This document shows, piece by piece, positions 1 through 11,295 of a stretch of DNA of 64,000 nt. Position numbers and translations under genes: made by a program. The stretch lies in contig CM035160.1 of NCBI GenBank assembly GCA_020205615.1, positions 146,053,991 to 146,117,990 of the forward strand, given 5' to 3'. The notes beneath the pieces are model-generated. The model saw nothing but the letters and a program-made list of their open reading frames with translations, was not told the origin of the DNA and searched no databases. This DNA comes from Panax quinquefolius. Its lineage: Eukaryota > Streptophyta > Magnoliopsida > Apiales > Araliaceae. Each line of letters begins with the position of its first letter. Position 1 is the stretch's first letter.

Positions 1-1742
1 TTTAATAATATAATAATGGTGATATTTTTACAATGAATGTGGGATATATGAATAAATAAGGAGGAAGAATATTTTTGTCACTAAAAATTGTTTAAAACAT
101 GTTAAATATATTTGTGGGCCCATTTCTTGACTGGAATTTGATTATAACCTGTAAAATCCTCGGTTTATGGATTTCGGTCAATTTTTGTTTGGAATTTGGA
201 AAAACTTTCTTCTGCAAAGTTGTAGAGAATAGAATTTTCTATGAAAAAGACATAAGGTTCAAATTTTTCTGATAAAAAGGCTATTTTTTATGAATTATTG
301 AAGTTCCGAAGTTCTAGAATAATTAATTTTTGAAGTTTAAAATATTTTAATTAAGAAAAATGTTTTTTTCATTTGTGAGACATGTGTTAAGTGGTTGAAA
401 TCAGCTGGTGGTGTGCGTAGGAATTTAGTTTATAAATAATATTATTTTATTAAATTTTCTGTTTTGGTGTTCTAAGCATTTTCCTATAAATAGAGTGCTT
501 AGGTTAGAATTAAAAATCACACCAGAAACTAAAGTTTTCTCTCTATATGTTATTGAGCATACTCTTGTGAGTATTTTGATGCCCTGAGTGTTGCTATACT
601 CTGATTGAAGTTCCTTTCAAGACTATATCCCAGATTCCAATTTAGAAGTCTTGTCTTTCCGGGTAAGAGATATTATTTTTTAAAATGATATTATTTCTTT
701 CAATATCATTATCTTAGGAATATTAATAGTATTTTTTGTGAAATTCTTGTCTTTTAGTGTTTGGGGTTACTTATTCACGTATACGACCTTTATTCACGTG
801 ATACTGATCTTATTCACGAATCACTACACTATTCACGTAAAAATTAAATTTTCATTTTTTCCAAAATACCTATTATGGATACTAGCTTTGATTGTATCCA
901 TGTTTTGATCATTCTTGAATTTTACTCCACTATGATTATTTATGAAGTATTTTTGAACTCTAATTGTTTAAAGTACGAATCCTTAATATTTGTTCTTTTA
1001 TTTCACTGGATTCATTTTCTTTAAAATATTTTTCATCATCCTTAGTCCTAAATGATGATATTCTAAATATCTTTGGCCTGTAGTGCAAAGATTAATAATT
1101 TTCTGATGAATATCTTTGGCTCGTAGTGCAAAGATGAACAGGTGTTGAGATGAACATGACCAACTGATGAATATCTTTGGCCTGTAGTGCAAAGATGAAT
1201 ATTTGATTTAAGATGAATATCGATTGATGTTACATGGATAAAATAATGATGACAGACTTTTAAATTCATATATTATAGTAGATTTCATTCTCTACGTAAC
1301 TCATCTATGAATTATTATTTCCGCTGCGAATATTGATCTGAAATTTGTTGTCAATTGTATTTTATCAGATTTTTTCCTGTTGAAGACTAACGATAATTTG
1401 TTCTATATTATCTTAGTCATAATATTATTTACTGGGCTAGTTGAGCTCACCCTTTTTCTTTTTATTCCATTTTTCTTCTCAGGAGGCGAGAATGTAGCGA
1501 GTTCTAGTCGGGGTGTGGAATGATAGTTCTAGAAAGTTATTTTAGTAGTCCTCACCATTTTTGTAAAATAAACTACCAATAATTATAATGAGGACTTATT
1601 TGAGTGTGAATATTGTCTAGATGACAATATTTGTATTTAAACTCATAGTTTTTATGTTGTATTAATAAAGTTGTAGTTGTTTCTGTACCATGTTATTGAC
1701 GACTCAAAATGGGTGATGTATACCTATTTTGGGGGCATCACA
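1..1742 (+). mobile_element. Ty3/Gypsy family B LTR, cut at 5' side by window edge
   Basis: The sequence aligns colinearly with the 3' two thirds of the family B LTR at 50994-53592, and ends in the shared terminus GGGGGCATCACA. A TATA box (TATAAATA) lies at about 485-492. A splice-donor-like GGGTAAGAG is at 661-669 and a pyrimidine-rich acceptor TTCTTCTCAG ends at 1482. Three or four copies of an ATCTTTG...CAAAGAT hairpin unit lie at 1063-1210. Short repeats of TTATTCACG are at 767-840. The right edge abuts a pol fragment of another element, so this looks like an insertion into that pol gene. Its other half and its target duplication are outside the window. Confidence 0.85.
485..492 (+). promoter_or_regulatory. 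TATA box of family B LTR
   Basis: TATAAATA in the context TTCCTATAAATAGAGTGCTTAG. The same context is conserved in every family A and B LTR of the window (for example 52319 on plus and, reversed, about 3716, 36290 and 29645), so it is the likely core promoter at the U3/R border. Confidence 0.65.
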
Positions 1743-2119
1743 GTTATTCTAGAAGCAAGACTCGATGAAGAGAGAAAATCCCAACCCTTGATTTTATTGG
1801 TCTATTTGAAATCCTCGATCGAGTAGGAATTGTGGCCTATAGACTCGTTTACCGCCAAGTATATCGCGTGTTCATAACGTTTTTCACGTATCGATGTTAC
1901 GTAAATATATGGACGACCCGAACCACATTATTGAGTTAGAACCGGATGAACTAACGGATGATTTAACGTATGAGGAGATACGTGTTAAAATCTTGGATAA
2001 GAAGGATCGTATTCAACACTCAAAGGTTATACCTCAAGAGTTAGAATCTGACGAGGTATCCTCATCTCGTTGACTAAGATACAGTACGTCGTATATAAAT
2101 TTTGAGGGCAAAATTTCAT
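1743..2119 (+). pseudogene. Gypsy pol 3' end remnant (integrase C-terminus/chromodomain)
   Basis: The sequence aligns with the end of the better preserved pol at 56200-56620. It matches the segment just before the chromodomain-like tail, through the acidic region, to the codons before the polypurine tract. The frame is broken several times, so a readable stretch (EILDRVGIVAYRL) is followed by frameshift and stop. Most of pol and all of gag are missing because the family B LTR ends directly at its left side. It belongs to the family A element whose 3' LTR starts at 2133. It is not expected to make protein. Confidence 0.75.
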
Positions 2120-2132
2120 AAGGAGGGGAGAT
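2120..2132 (+). other. Polypurine tract of family A element
   Basis: AAGGAGGGGAGAT stands directly before the LTR start TGTAAAATCCC, in the same place as the AAGAAGGGGAGA tract at 56624. In LTR retrotransposons this tract primes plus-strand DNA synthesis. Confidence 0.75.
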
Positions 2133-2455
2133 TGTAAAATCCCAAATTTTACGAATAAAGATTTAATTTTCTCGAAATATTTTTTTTGAATATTATGGTG
2201 TGGATTTGAGATAATGTTATAGTTGTGGGTAGTATTTATAAATTTTGCAAAGTATGCAAGTTGTTGTATTATATTCGATTGGTCGAGGAATATTAGTTTT
2301 ATCAGGGAATATTCGTACAACGGCACAATCATTGGTGGACCCCACAACAGAATTATTGTCATATTGAGAAAACGACAAAAATATTTTATGAAAATAACGG
2401 CGGAAGTTTTACCGTTAACTGTTGAAACACCCGGTGTTAAAAGTACAGTAATACG

Positions 2456-4931
2456 TGTGACGCCCCCAAAATAGGTATACAACACCCATTCTGAGTCGCC
2501 AAATACATGGTACAAAAAATAAACTACAACTTCAATAATACAATTGTCGTGCAAAATACGACAAAACATACTGTGAGTTTAAATACAAATATTATCTTAT
2601 AGACAATATCAACAATCAAATAAGTCCTTATTACAATTATTCATACACTATTTTACAGAAATAGTGAGGACTACTAAAACATCTTTCTAGAACCATCACT
2701 CCATACACCAACTCGATCCTGCTATGTTCTCACCTCCTGTGAAGAAAAATGGAATAAAAAGGAAAAGGGTGAGCTCAACTTGCCCAGTAAAAAATATTAT
2801 GACTAAGATAATATACAACAAATTATCATTAGTCTTCAACAGGGAAAAATCTGGTAGAATATAATAGACAACAAGTTTTAGATCAACAAATGCAGCGGAA
2901 ACAGCAATCCATTAGAAGAGTCACGTAGAGAATGAATTCTACCATCTTCTAAGATTTAAAAGTCCATCATCAATATTTTATCTCTGTAACATCAATCAAT
3001 ATACATCTTTAATCAAATATTCATCTTTGCAATACAGGCCAAAGATATTCATTTATATCACCAGTCGGTCATGTTCATCTCAACACCTATTTATCTTTCA
3101 CTACTAAGCAAAGATATTCATCGCTTAATCATTCTTCTTTGCACTACAGCCAAAGATATTCAAAGAATATCATCATTTAAGACCGAGGATGATGAAAATA
3201 TTTTAAAGAAAAACGAATCCAAATGAGATGTATGGACAAATACTGTGGATTCAGTATAACAGTTTATCCAAGATCAATAATACTTCATAATAACCAATTG
3301 TGAAGGTAATTCAAAATAAAGATCAAAACATGGATACAATCAAAGATAATAACCATAATAGACATCTTGGACAAAAAGGAAAATTTTCATTTTTCGATTC
3401 ATAGTGCCGTATACGTGAATAGTGTCGTATACGTGAATAGTAACTCTGACACAAAAAGGTAGAAATTCTACAATAAAATCCATACCAATATTTCGGTATA
3501 ATGATATTGAAAGAATAACATCATTACAAAAAAAATAACATCCCTTACCTCAAAATAATCGTATTTACGATCAATTTCTGATATAGTCTCGATGAAACTT
3601 GCAGACTGAATAAAGAACTCTCAAAGTATCAAAATACTCACAAAAAATACCCGACAATATAGAGAGAAAGAAAACTTATTTCTGGTGTGATTTTCAATTC
3701 TAACCTAAGCGTCTATTTATAGGAAAATGCTAGAACGCCATAGGAGACTAAAATAATAAAATATTATTTTCTTTTCTTTTCCTTCCACGCACACCTCAAT
3801 TGAAGAGCAGCCATCTTGGAAAAATATAGCAGCCCATGTGTATTCAACACCAACCCAAAAGAGGGTCCCACCCATAATTTAATAAAAATCATTTTATTTT
3901 CCGAAACTTCAATAATTCATAGAAAATAGTTCGTTTATCAAAAAAATACGAATTTTATGTCCATTCCACACGAAATCGAATTCTCTACAACTTTGTAGCT
4001 TTGAGTTTTTCCAAATTCCAAACAGAAAATATCCGAAATCCATAAACGGATGATTTTAAATACCTCCATTCTGACAAAATACTGATAAAACACCTCAGTA
4101 TTAATTCCTTCATTTATAACCACATAAATAAATCCATCATTTATATCCACATCAAATAAATATTTTCTTATCATATAAATCAATAATTAATTATTCACAA
4201 ATAATATTATAGAATCACAATTATGACAACCAGACCGTTCCCAGGAAAGAGGGGGCTTTTCAATAAGGATTTCTCCTAACTGGTGCGCAATTAGGTGATC
4301 AAACCTCTCATTGACAGAACTTTCTAGACATTGCCAATAATGTTGTCTAATAAAATTATTCAAATAATATGAATTATTGATCTGATAATGGGAAATACTG
4401 TGCAGTGACAATTATTGAAATAACTATAATATAAACTATTAACGTTGTAATTATTGAATCAATAAAATAAAATATTGAATAAAGAATCTATCATAACAAT
4501 TATTGAGTAAAGTAATCTTCTTACGTATTTAATCAATAATTCAACAATCTTGTCTTAATCTGGTGTCTCTTGCCACCACGCCAGACATCAGATTTTAACC
4601 ACCGTGTAACCCAACAAGTGTTAATTCAGTAATAACTACGCCTGATTATTTATAAAAACTCAAACTTTTTCATTTTCTTCATTCGACAGTTATTCCGTTA
4701 TGGGGCCCACAATTGACTGCGCCGTCGTACGGATATTCCCAACAAAAAGAATATTCCACGACCAAACGAATATTTCCTGACAGAATGAATATTTTATAAC
4801 CACTTGCTTATTTTACAAAATTTGCACATTTCACCCATAACTAAAGCATTATATCAAATTAACACCTTATTAATTTAGAATAATGAATAGAGGAAAATTC
4901 AATTTTATTTATAATAAGTTGGGGTCTTGCA
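2456..4931 (-). mobile_element. Solo family B LTR inserted in family A LTR
   Basis: Read on plus it starts TGTGACGCCCCCAAAATAG and ends GTTGGGGTCTTGCA, the reverse complement of a complete family B LTR of 2476 bp. No internal sequence is attached. The flanks are ATACG (2451-2455) and ATACA (4932-4936), a target duplication with one mismatch. The interrupted family A LTR continues colinearly on both sides. A donor-like GGTAAGGG lies on the minus strand at 3548-3547 and the acceptor CACAG ends at 2737. The hairpin array is at about 2990-3180. Confidence 0.88.
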
Positions 4932-5511
4932 ATACACGTGATTGCATAGTAGCATACGGTATTGATTATTGATGCTTACGTGAGAAGTCACTCAGTTTTG
5001 TTCAATTATTGCTACAGTAATTATTGCATAGTATCTCACGTTATTTGATTCAATTATTGTCGATATTTTATATATTATTAAATCAATAATTGAGATAATA
5101 AAGTTATTAATATTATTAGTTACAATATTAACGATGTCTAGAAGTTCTGCCAAGGAGAGGTTTGGTCACCTAATTGCGCGTCAATAGGGAGAAATTCTTA
5201 TTAAAAAGCCTCCTCTTTCCTGGGAACGACCTGGTCGATTAATAGTGTGAATTATAATAATGATGATGAATTTTGTTTTGCAGAGTATTCTTTCTATTTT
5301 CCTATAAATAGGATGCTTAGTTAGAATTGAAATCACACCAGAAATTCAGAGAATTATCTTCTATAATCTTGAGCGTATTTCTTTAGAGTTTAAGAAAGCT
5401 TTGAGCGTAGTGCAAGTTTTCTTCAAGTATATCCCCGCCCTACCCGTCGGAGTACTGTTCTTTATAAGGTAAGGGATATTATTTGTTGTACTTGTAAGGG
5501 TATTATTTCTT

Positions 5512-5930
5512 TTGTATTCATGAAGAGAACTTCTGCTATTCCATTCCTTATTATTCTGTTGGAATAACCTGTATATGCGAAGTACTGCATATATGGTGAA
5601 ATTCTTCTATTATTCCATTCTTTATTATTACGTTTAATATCACATGCATGCGTTTTGCATGACCTCAGTTCCATTATTTATTATTCTCGTCGTAATTTCA
5701 CATGCGTGCATTTACGCATGACCTGGTTCCATTCTTTATTATTCTGTTGAGAATAACCTATCTGTGCAGTTTATCGCATGCATGGTGAATTCTTCTATTA
5801 TCTTATTCTTTATTATTCTGTTGGAATAACCTCTATATGTGGATTACCACATGCATGGTGAATGATCCTTTGTATTACATTCCTTATTAAATTATGGAAA
5901 TAATCTGTCTACGTAGATTATTGCATGGTG
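5512..5930 (+). repeat. LTR minisatellite, unit about 60-70 bp, copy 1
   Basis: Imperfect tandem units each contain CCATTCTTTATTATTCTGTTGGAA-like sequence followed by a GCATGCATGGTGAA-like palindromic segment. About six units are seen. The same array with different unit numbers is in every family A LTR here (8753-9245, 29090-29500, 45215-45650, 48030-48205, 57815-58250, 59610-60110). It lies downstream of the TATA box and of the donor-like GGTAAGGG. Confidence 0.8.
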
Positions 5931-8189
5931 GGTGAAAATCCATTTGCAGTTTTGTAATTTTTCTGACCCTCAAAATTTTTGGAAAGTCATAATATAAGCA
6001 TTGGACTTTTTATTATGATGAAAGTCATAATAAAAGCATTGGACTGATGAAAATCATGGGTATATGTAGTATTAGTAAGTGTTATGATGAGTTATGTTGG
6101 TTATTATGTGAAAACATGAAAGTTTCTTAGAAATCACAAAGAGTTGAAAATCAGATTTTTGGTGAAAATGGAACATGAAATTCAATTGACCATATCTCCT
6201 ATTATATTTCAATTTTTTGAGTGTGGTCAAGTTCTAGAGTTAGAACTATGAGTTTTCTAATTTATCCATGTGGAATCATTGGAAAAGGTGTTGTAGATTT
6301 TTGTGTGGACTGATTTTAGCAAAGGAGTCAAAAATAGCAAAGTACCAAAAAGCTACTGCCCATAAATTTAAAAGGGCATTTTCGGCCACTTAATTTGTGA
6401 GAAAAATTTTGGCCTTTTGGGACATAGAAATATATGTTATAAAGTACCTCCTGTCCAAAAATGAGCTCATTCCGACTTAAAATGAGCAAGTTATGACCAT
6501 TTCAATATTTAGGTTTTTCTGACGAAAAATGCTATAACCGGAGTTCTATAACTCCGATTACCATGAAATTTAAACTGGAAGCTCACGTTAACATGTGTAA
6601 GATCCTGCCAAGATTTGGGAATTTTTGGAGTTAAACTTGAGGTAGCTAATTTCTTAAGGAATTAATTAGAAATTAATTTTTGAAAAATACTTAAGAGAGT
6701 TGAAAAATTATAAAAAAATACTTGTTGTGTATAAAATATATGTATATATGTTTGGACAAAGTATAAAAAAAGAATAAGTTGATTTGATAATTTTTCATGA
6801 AAATGGTTTAGTTTCAAACATATGAGTTAAATATGTTATGTGAAGTTAAAGAATTGGTAAATAGGATTTTAGGGCTTGAAAATCCTATATAAGGTGTATG
6901 CAGATTTTGATGAGTGATTTGATCATTGGTGATGAAATCTTATGAGTATGACATTTTTGAAAAATTAAATGCATTATTTGGTAAAGTGTAAATAATTAAA
7001 TTAAATTGTTTATAAGTTTAAGAAGTGATTAAAATATTGTTATAATATTAACAATATTAGATTATGAGTTATTTAAGTGATGGATTATATTTGAATAAAT
7101 TTAAAGTCTTTAATATTTATCCTTGTTTTCGTTTGATTAATGCTTATATTATTGTCATCATCATCATGCTTATATTGTGATGAAAGTTATCTTTGGCTTA
7201 CGTGCAGAGATGGACTTGGTATGATTATGACCAGGAATTATTCGGTATAATTATGATCGTAATGTAACGAATGATGTGGTAAAAGTCCTCATTGGCCTGT
7301 AGTTCATTGGTGGACAGTTGTTGGTATGATTATGACCAGGAATTATTCGGTATAATCATGACCATTGATGATTACATGAATATCCTTGGCCGTGGTACAG
7401 GGATGATGTGGTTTATTTATTAAGTTGATTCTCAGCGATAAAGTTTATGAAAAAAATTTTAAATCATAGAAGATAGTAGATTTTATGCTCTACTTGACTC
7501 TTCTAATGGATTGCTTGTTCCGCTGCAGTTAAACTTGATGTCTATTGTATTTTATCAGTTTAACATTGTTAAAGACTAATGATAATTTATTCTGCACTAT
7601 CTTAGTCATAATATTTCTTACTGGGCAAGTTGAGCTCACCCTTTCTTTCACCGTTTCTTCGAAAAATGAGAATATAGGTTTTACGCAGCTCTGGGGAATG
7701 GAGTGATGGTCCAGATGATGGCATTAGTAGTCTTCACTATTCTGTTAAATAGTGTGATAATAAATGTAATGAGGACTTCATTGAGTGTGGATATTGATGC
7801 TTACGTAAGAAGTCACTCAGTTTTGTTCAATTATTGCTACAGTAATTGTTGCATAGTATTTCACGTTATTTGATTCAATTATTGTCGATATTTTATATAT
7901 TATTAAATCAATAATTGAGATAACAAAGTTATTAATATTATTAGTTGTAATATTAACGATGTCTAGACGTTCTGCCAAGGAGAGGTTTGGTCACCTAATT
8001 GCACGCCAATAGGGAGAAATTCTTATTGGAAAGCCCACTCTTTCTTGGGAACGACCTGGTCGATTAATATTGTGAATTATAATAATGATGATAAATGTTG
8101 TTAAATATATTGAGGTGTCTTTTTATGAAGTCACGGAAGTTTATATATATATATATAAAAATTTATTTTATTAGTATTATTAATGGAAT

Positions 8190-8488
8190 AAAACAGAAAA
8201 GCTTTTTATATAAAGCAGAATACTTTTATAAAGTTATTTATTTTATTAGACAATAATTAGAATATAATATATTTTATTATGCATAGTATTTTGCATAGTA
8301 AAATCTTTTTATATAAAATGTAATACTTTTATAAAATTATTTGTTTTATTAGACATAATAATTAGAATATAATATATTTTATTATACATAGTGTTTCAGA
8401 TAGATAAGACTGCGTAGTGTTTGCATAGTAAAATCTTTTTATATAAAACAGAATACTTTTATAAAGTTAATTGTTTTATTAGATTTTA

Positions 8489-8527
<39 letters not shown>
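8190..8527 (+). repeat. AT-rich direct repeats (about 115 bp x 3) plus TA run in U3
   Basis: Three imperfect units begin near 8199, 8304 and 8434 with CTTTTTATATAAA and run through TACTTTTATAAAGTTATT and TTAGACAATAATTAGAATA to GCATAGTG. A TA dinucleotide run follows at about 8492-8524. The array lies just upstream of the TATA region of copy 2. Related arrays occur at 47600-47870 and 57255-57530. Confidence 0.75.
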
Positions 8528-8752
8528 TGCATAGTATCCTTTCTATTTTCCTATAAATAAGATGCTTAGTTAGAATTGAAATCACACCAGAAATTCAGAG
8601 AATTCTCTTCTATAATCTTGAGCGTATTTCTTTAGAGTTTAAGAAAGCTTTGAGCTTAGTGCAAGTTTTCTTCAAGTATATCCCCGCCCTACTCGTCGGA
8701 GTACTCTTCTTTATAAGGTAAGGGATATTATTTGTTGTACTCGTAAGGGGTA

Positions 8753-9245
8753 TTATTTCTTTCATATTCATAAAGAGAACTTCATTATTCCATTCCTTAT
8801 TATTCTGTTGAATAACTTTGATATGCTAAGCACCGCATACATGGTGAAATTCTTCATTATTCTATTCTTTATTATTATGTTGGAATAACTCGCTACATCA
8901 CGCTAAGTATCTGCGTATACGGTGAAATTCTTCTATTATTCCATTCTTTATTATTCTTACGTCGAAAAATCATGCGTGCTGCGTTTTGCATTTATGACCG
9001 GTTCCATTATTTATTATTCGCTTAATATCCTCGTCTGCAAGGCGTTTACGCATGAACTGTTCTATTCTTTATTATTCTGCTGAGAATAACTCGTGCATGC
9101 GCGGCCTATCGCATTTACGGTGAATTCTTCCATTATTTCATTTTTTATTATTCATTGGAATAACTCAGTATATGTGGATTACCACATGCATGGTGAATGA
9201 TCCTTTGTATTTCATTCCTTATTAAATTGTGAAAATGATCTGTCT
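8753..9245 (+). repeat. LTR minisatellite, unit about 60-70 bp, copy 2
   Basis: This is the counterpart of 5512-5930 in the second copy of the tandem duplication. The units are recognisable by TTCCATTCTTTATTATTC. The linking parts between units differ far more from copy 1 than the neighbouring DNA does. Confidence 0.75.
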
Positions 9246-11295
9246 ACGTAGATTACCGCATGGTGGGTGAAAATCCATTTACAGTTTCGTAATTTTTCTG
9301 ACCCTCAAAAATTCTAGAAAGTCATAATATAAGAATTGGACTGTTGATTATGATGAAATTCATAATAAAAGTATTGGACTGATGAAAATCATGGGTATAT
9401 GTAGTATTAGTAAGTGTTATGATGAGTTATGTTGGTTATTATGTGAAAACATGAAAGTTTCTTAAAAATCACAGAGTTGAAAATCAGATTTTTGGTGAAA
9501 ATGGAACATGAAATTCAATTAACCATATCTCTTATTATATTTTGAATTTTTGAGTGTGGTCAAGTTCTAGAGTTAGATCTATGAGTTTTCTAACTTATCC
9601 AAGTGAAATCATTGGAAAAGGTGTTGTAAATTTTCGTGTGGACTGATTTTAGCAAAGGAGTCAAAAACTATAAAGTACCAAAAAGATACTACCCATAAAT
9701 TTGAAAGGGCATTTTCGGCCACTTAATTAGTGAGAAAAATTCTGGCCTTTTGGGAAATGGAAATATATGGTATAAAGTACCTCTTGTCCAAAAATGAGCT
9801 CATTCCGACTTAAAATGAGCAAGTTATGACCATTTCAATATTTAGGTTTTTCTGACGAAAAACGCTATAACCGGAGTTCTATAACTCCAATTACCATGAA
9901 ATTTAAACTGGAAGCTCACGTTAACATGTGTAAGATCTTGCCAAGATTTGGGAATTTCTGGAGTTAAACTTGAGGTAGCTAATTTCTTAAGGAATTAATT
10001 AGAAATTAATTTTTGAAAAATACTTAAGAGAGTTGAAAAATTATAAAAAAATACTTGTTGTGTATGAAATATATGTATATATGTTTGGACAAAGGATAGA
10101 AAAATAATAAGTTGATTTGATAATTTTTCATGAAAATGGTTTAGTTTCAAACATATGAGTTAAATATGTTATGTGAAGTTGAAGAATTGGTAAATAAGAT
10201 TTTAGGGATTGAAAATCCTATATAAGGTGTATGCAGATTTTGATGAGTGATTTGATCATTGGTGATGAAATCTTATGAGTATTTACATTTTGAATGATTA
10301 AATGCATTATTTGGTAAAGTGTAAACAATTAAATTAAATTGTTTATAAGTTTTAAGAAGTGATTAAAATATTGTTATAATATTAACAATATTAGATTATG
10401 AGTTATTTAAGTGATGGATTATATTTGAATAAATTTAAAGTCTTTAATATTTATCCTTATTTTCGTTTGATTAATGCTTATATTATCATCATCATCCTCA
10501 CGCTTATATCACAATGAAAGTCATCTTTGAACTACGTGCGAGTAGATGGACTTGGTATATGATTATAATGAGGATTATTCTATAATTATGATCGTAATGT
10601 AACGAATGATGTGGTAAAAGTCCTCATTGGCCGTAGTTCATTGGTGGACATGATTGTTGGTATGATTATGACCGAGAATTATTCTAAGATAATCATGACC
10701 ATCGATGATTATATGAATATCCTCGTAGTGATCGGGGATAATGTGGTTTATTTATTAAACCGAGTCTCAAATGATAAAGTTTATGAAAATTTTTTAAATC
10801 ATAGATGATAGTAGATTTTATCGCTCTGTTTGACTCTTCTAATGGATTCTTGTTCACCGCAGCTTAAACTTGATGTCTATTGTATTTTATCGCTTTAACA
10901 TTGTTAAAGACTAATGATAATTTATTCTGCGCACTATCTTAGTCATAATATTTCTTACTGCGCGAGTTGAAATTTCACCCTTTCTTTCACCGTTTCTCTT
11001 CGTAAAATGAGAATATAAATTTGGGACGAGTCGGGGAATGGAGTGATGGTCCAGATGATAGCATTAGTAGTCCTCACTATTCTGTTAAATAATGTGACAA
11101 TAAATGTAATGAGGACTCCATTGAGTGTGAATATTGTCTAGATGACAATAAGAATATTGTCTAGATTACAATATTCTTATTAGAATTCTCAGTTTATGTT
11201 TTGTCGTATTTTACACGACAATTGTATTTGTATTTTTGTACCATATATTTGACGACTCAAGATAGATAATATATACCTATTTTGGGAGCGTCACA

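Larger units (their letters stand above)
4971..11136 (+). repeat. Tandem duplication of about 2.8 kb inside the family A LTR
   Basis: Copy 1 is 4971-7795 (2825 bp) and copy 2 is 7796-11136. Copy 2 has about 0.5 kb of AT-rich U3 sequence (about 8100-8527) that copy 1 lacks. The copies agree almost base for base over long parts (for example 6180-7130 against 9500-10430). At the junction, copy 1 runs GAGTGTGGATATTG and switches directly to ATGCTTACG of the next copy. Both parent sequences contain TATTG there, giving microhomology of about 5 bp. Confidence 0.88.
2133..11295 (+). mobile_element. Family A 3' LTR, enlarged by nested insertion and tandem duplication
   Basis: The LTR starts with TGTAAAATCCC (consensus TGTAAGACCCC) after a polypurine tract and ends with GGGAGCGTCACA at 11295. 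A normal family A LTR is about 2.4-2.6 kb. This one is 9.2 kb because a solo family B LTR sits at 2456-4931 and because a block of about 2.8 kb (4971-7795) is repeated at 7796-11136. TATA contexts, donor-like GGTAAGGG sites (5469 and 8718) and minisatellites are therefore present twice. The sequence after 11295 is not LTR, so this is the right boundary of the element next to ABCG32. Confidence 0.85.

Noticed and set aside
974..982. Separate functional retrotransposon proteins in this window
   Set aside because: All gag and pol stretches here have stops or frameshifts, so they are annotated as pseudogenes. Some breaks may be consensus errors, but I cannot tell without reads.
998..1269. Short frames rich in repeated FALRAKDI/YRPKIFI words
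   Set aside because: They come from the ATCTTTG...CAAAGAT hairpin array read in frame. Equivalent frames recur in other LTR copies without conservation as protein.
2027..2569. 180-codon open frame on the minus strand
   Set aside because: It crosses a pol remnant, a polypurine tract, an LTR boundary and a nested LTR, all of which are better explained by colinear transposon alignment. No protein similarity was recognised.
5512..5930. CRISPR-like regular repeats
   Set aside because: The units are imperfect, AT-rich and present in every LTR copy. There are no unique spacers or cas genes, and the DNA is plant nuclear.
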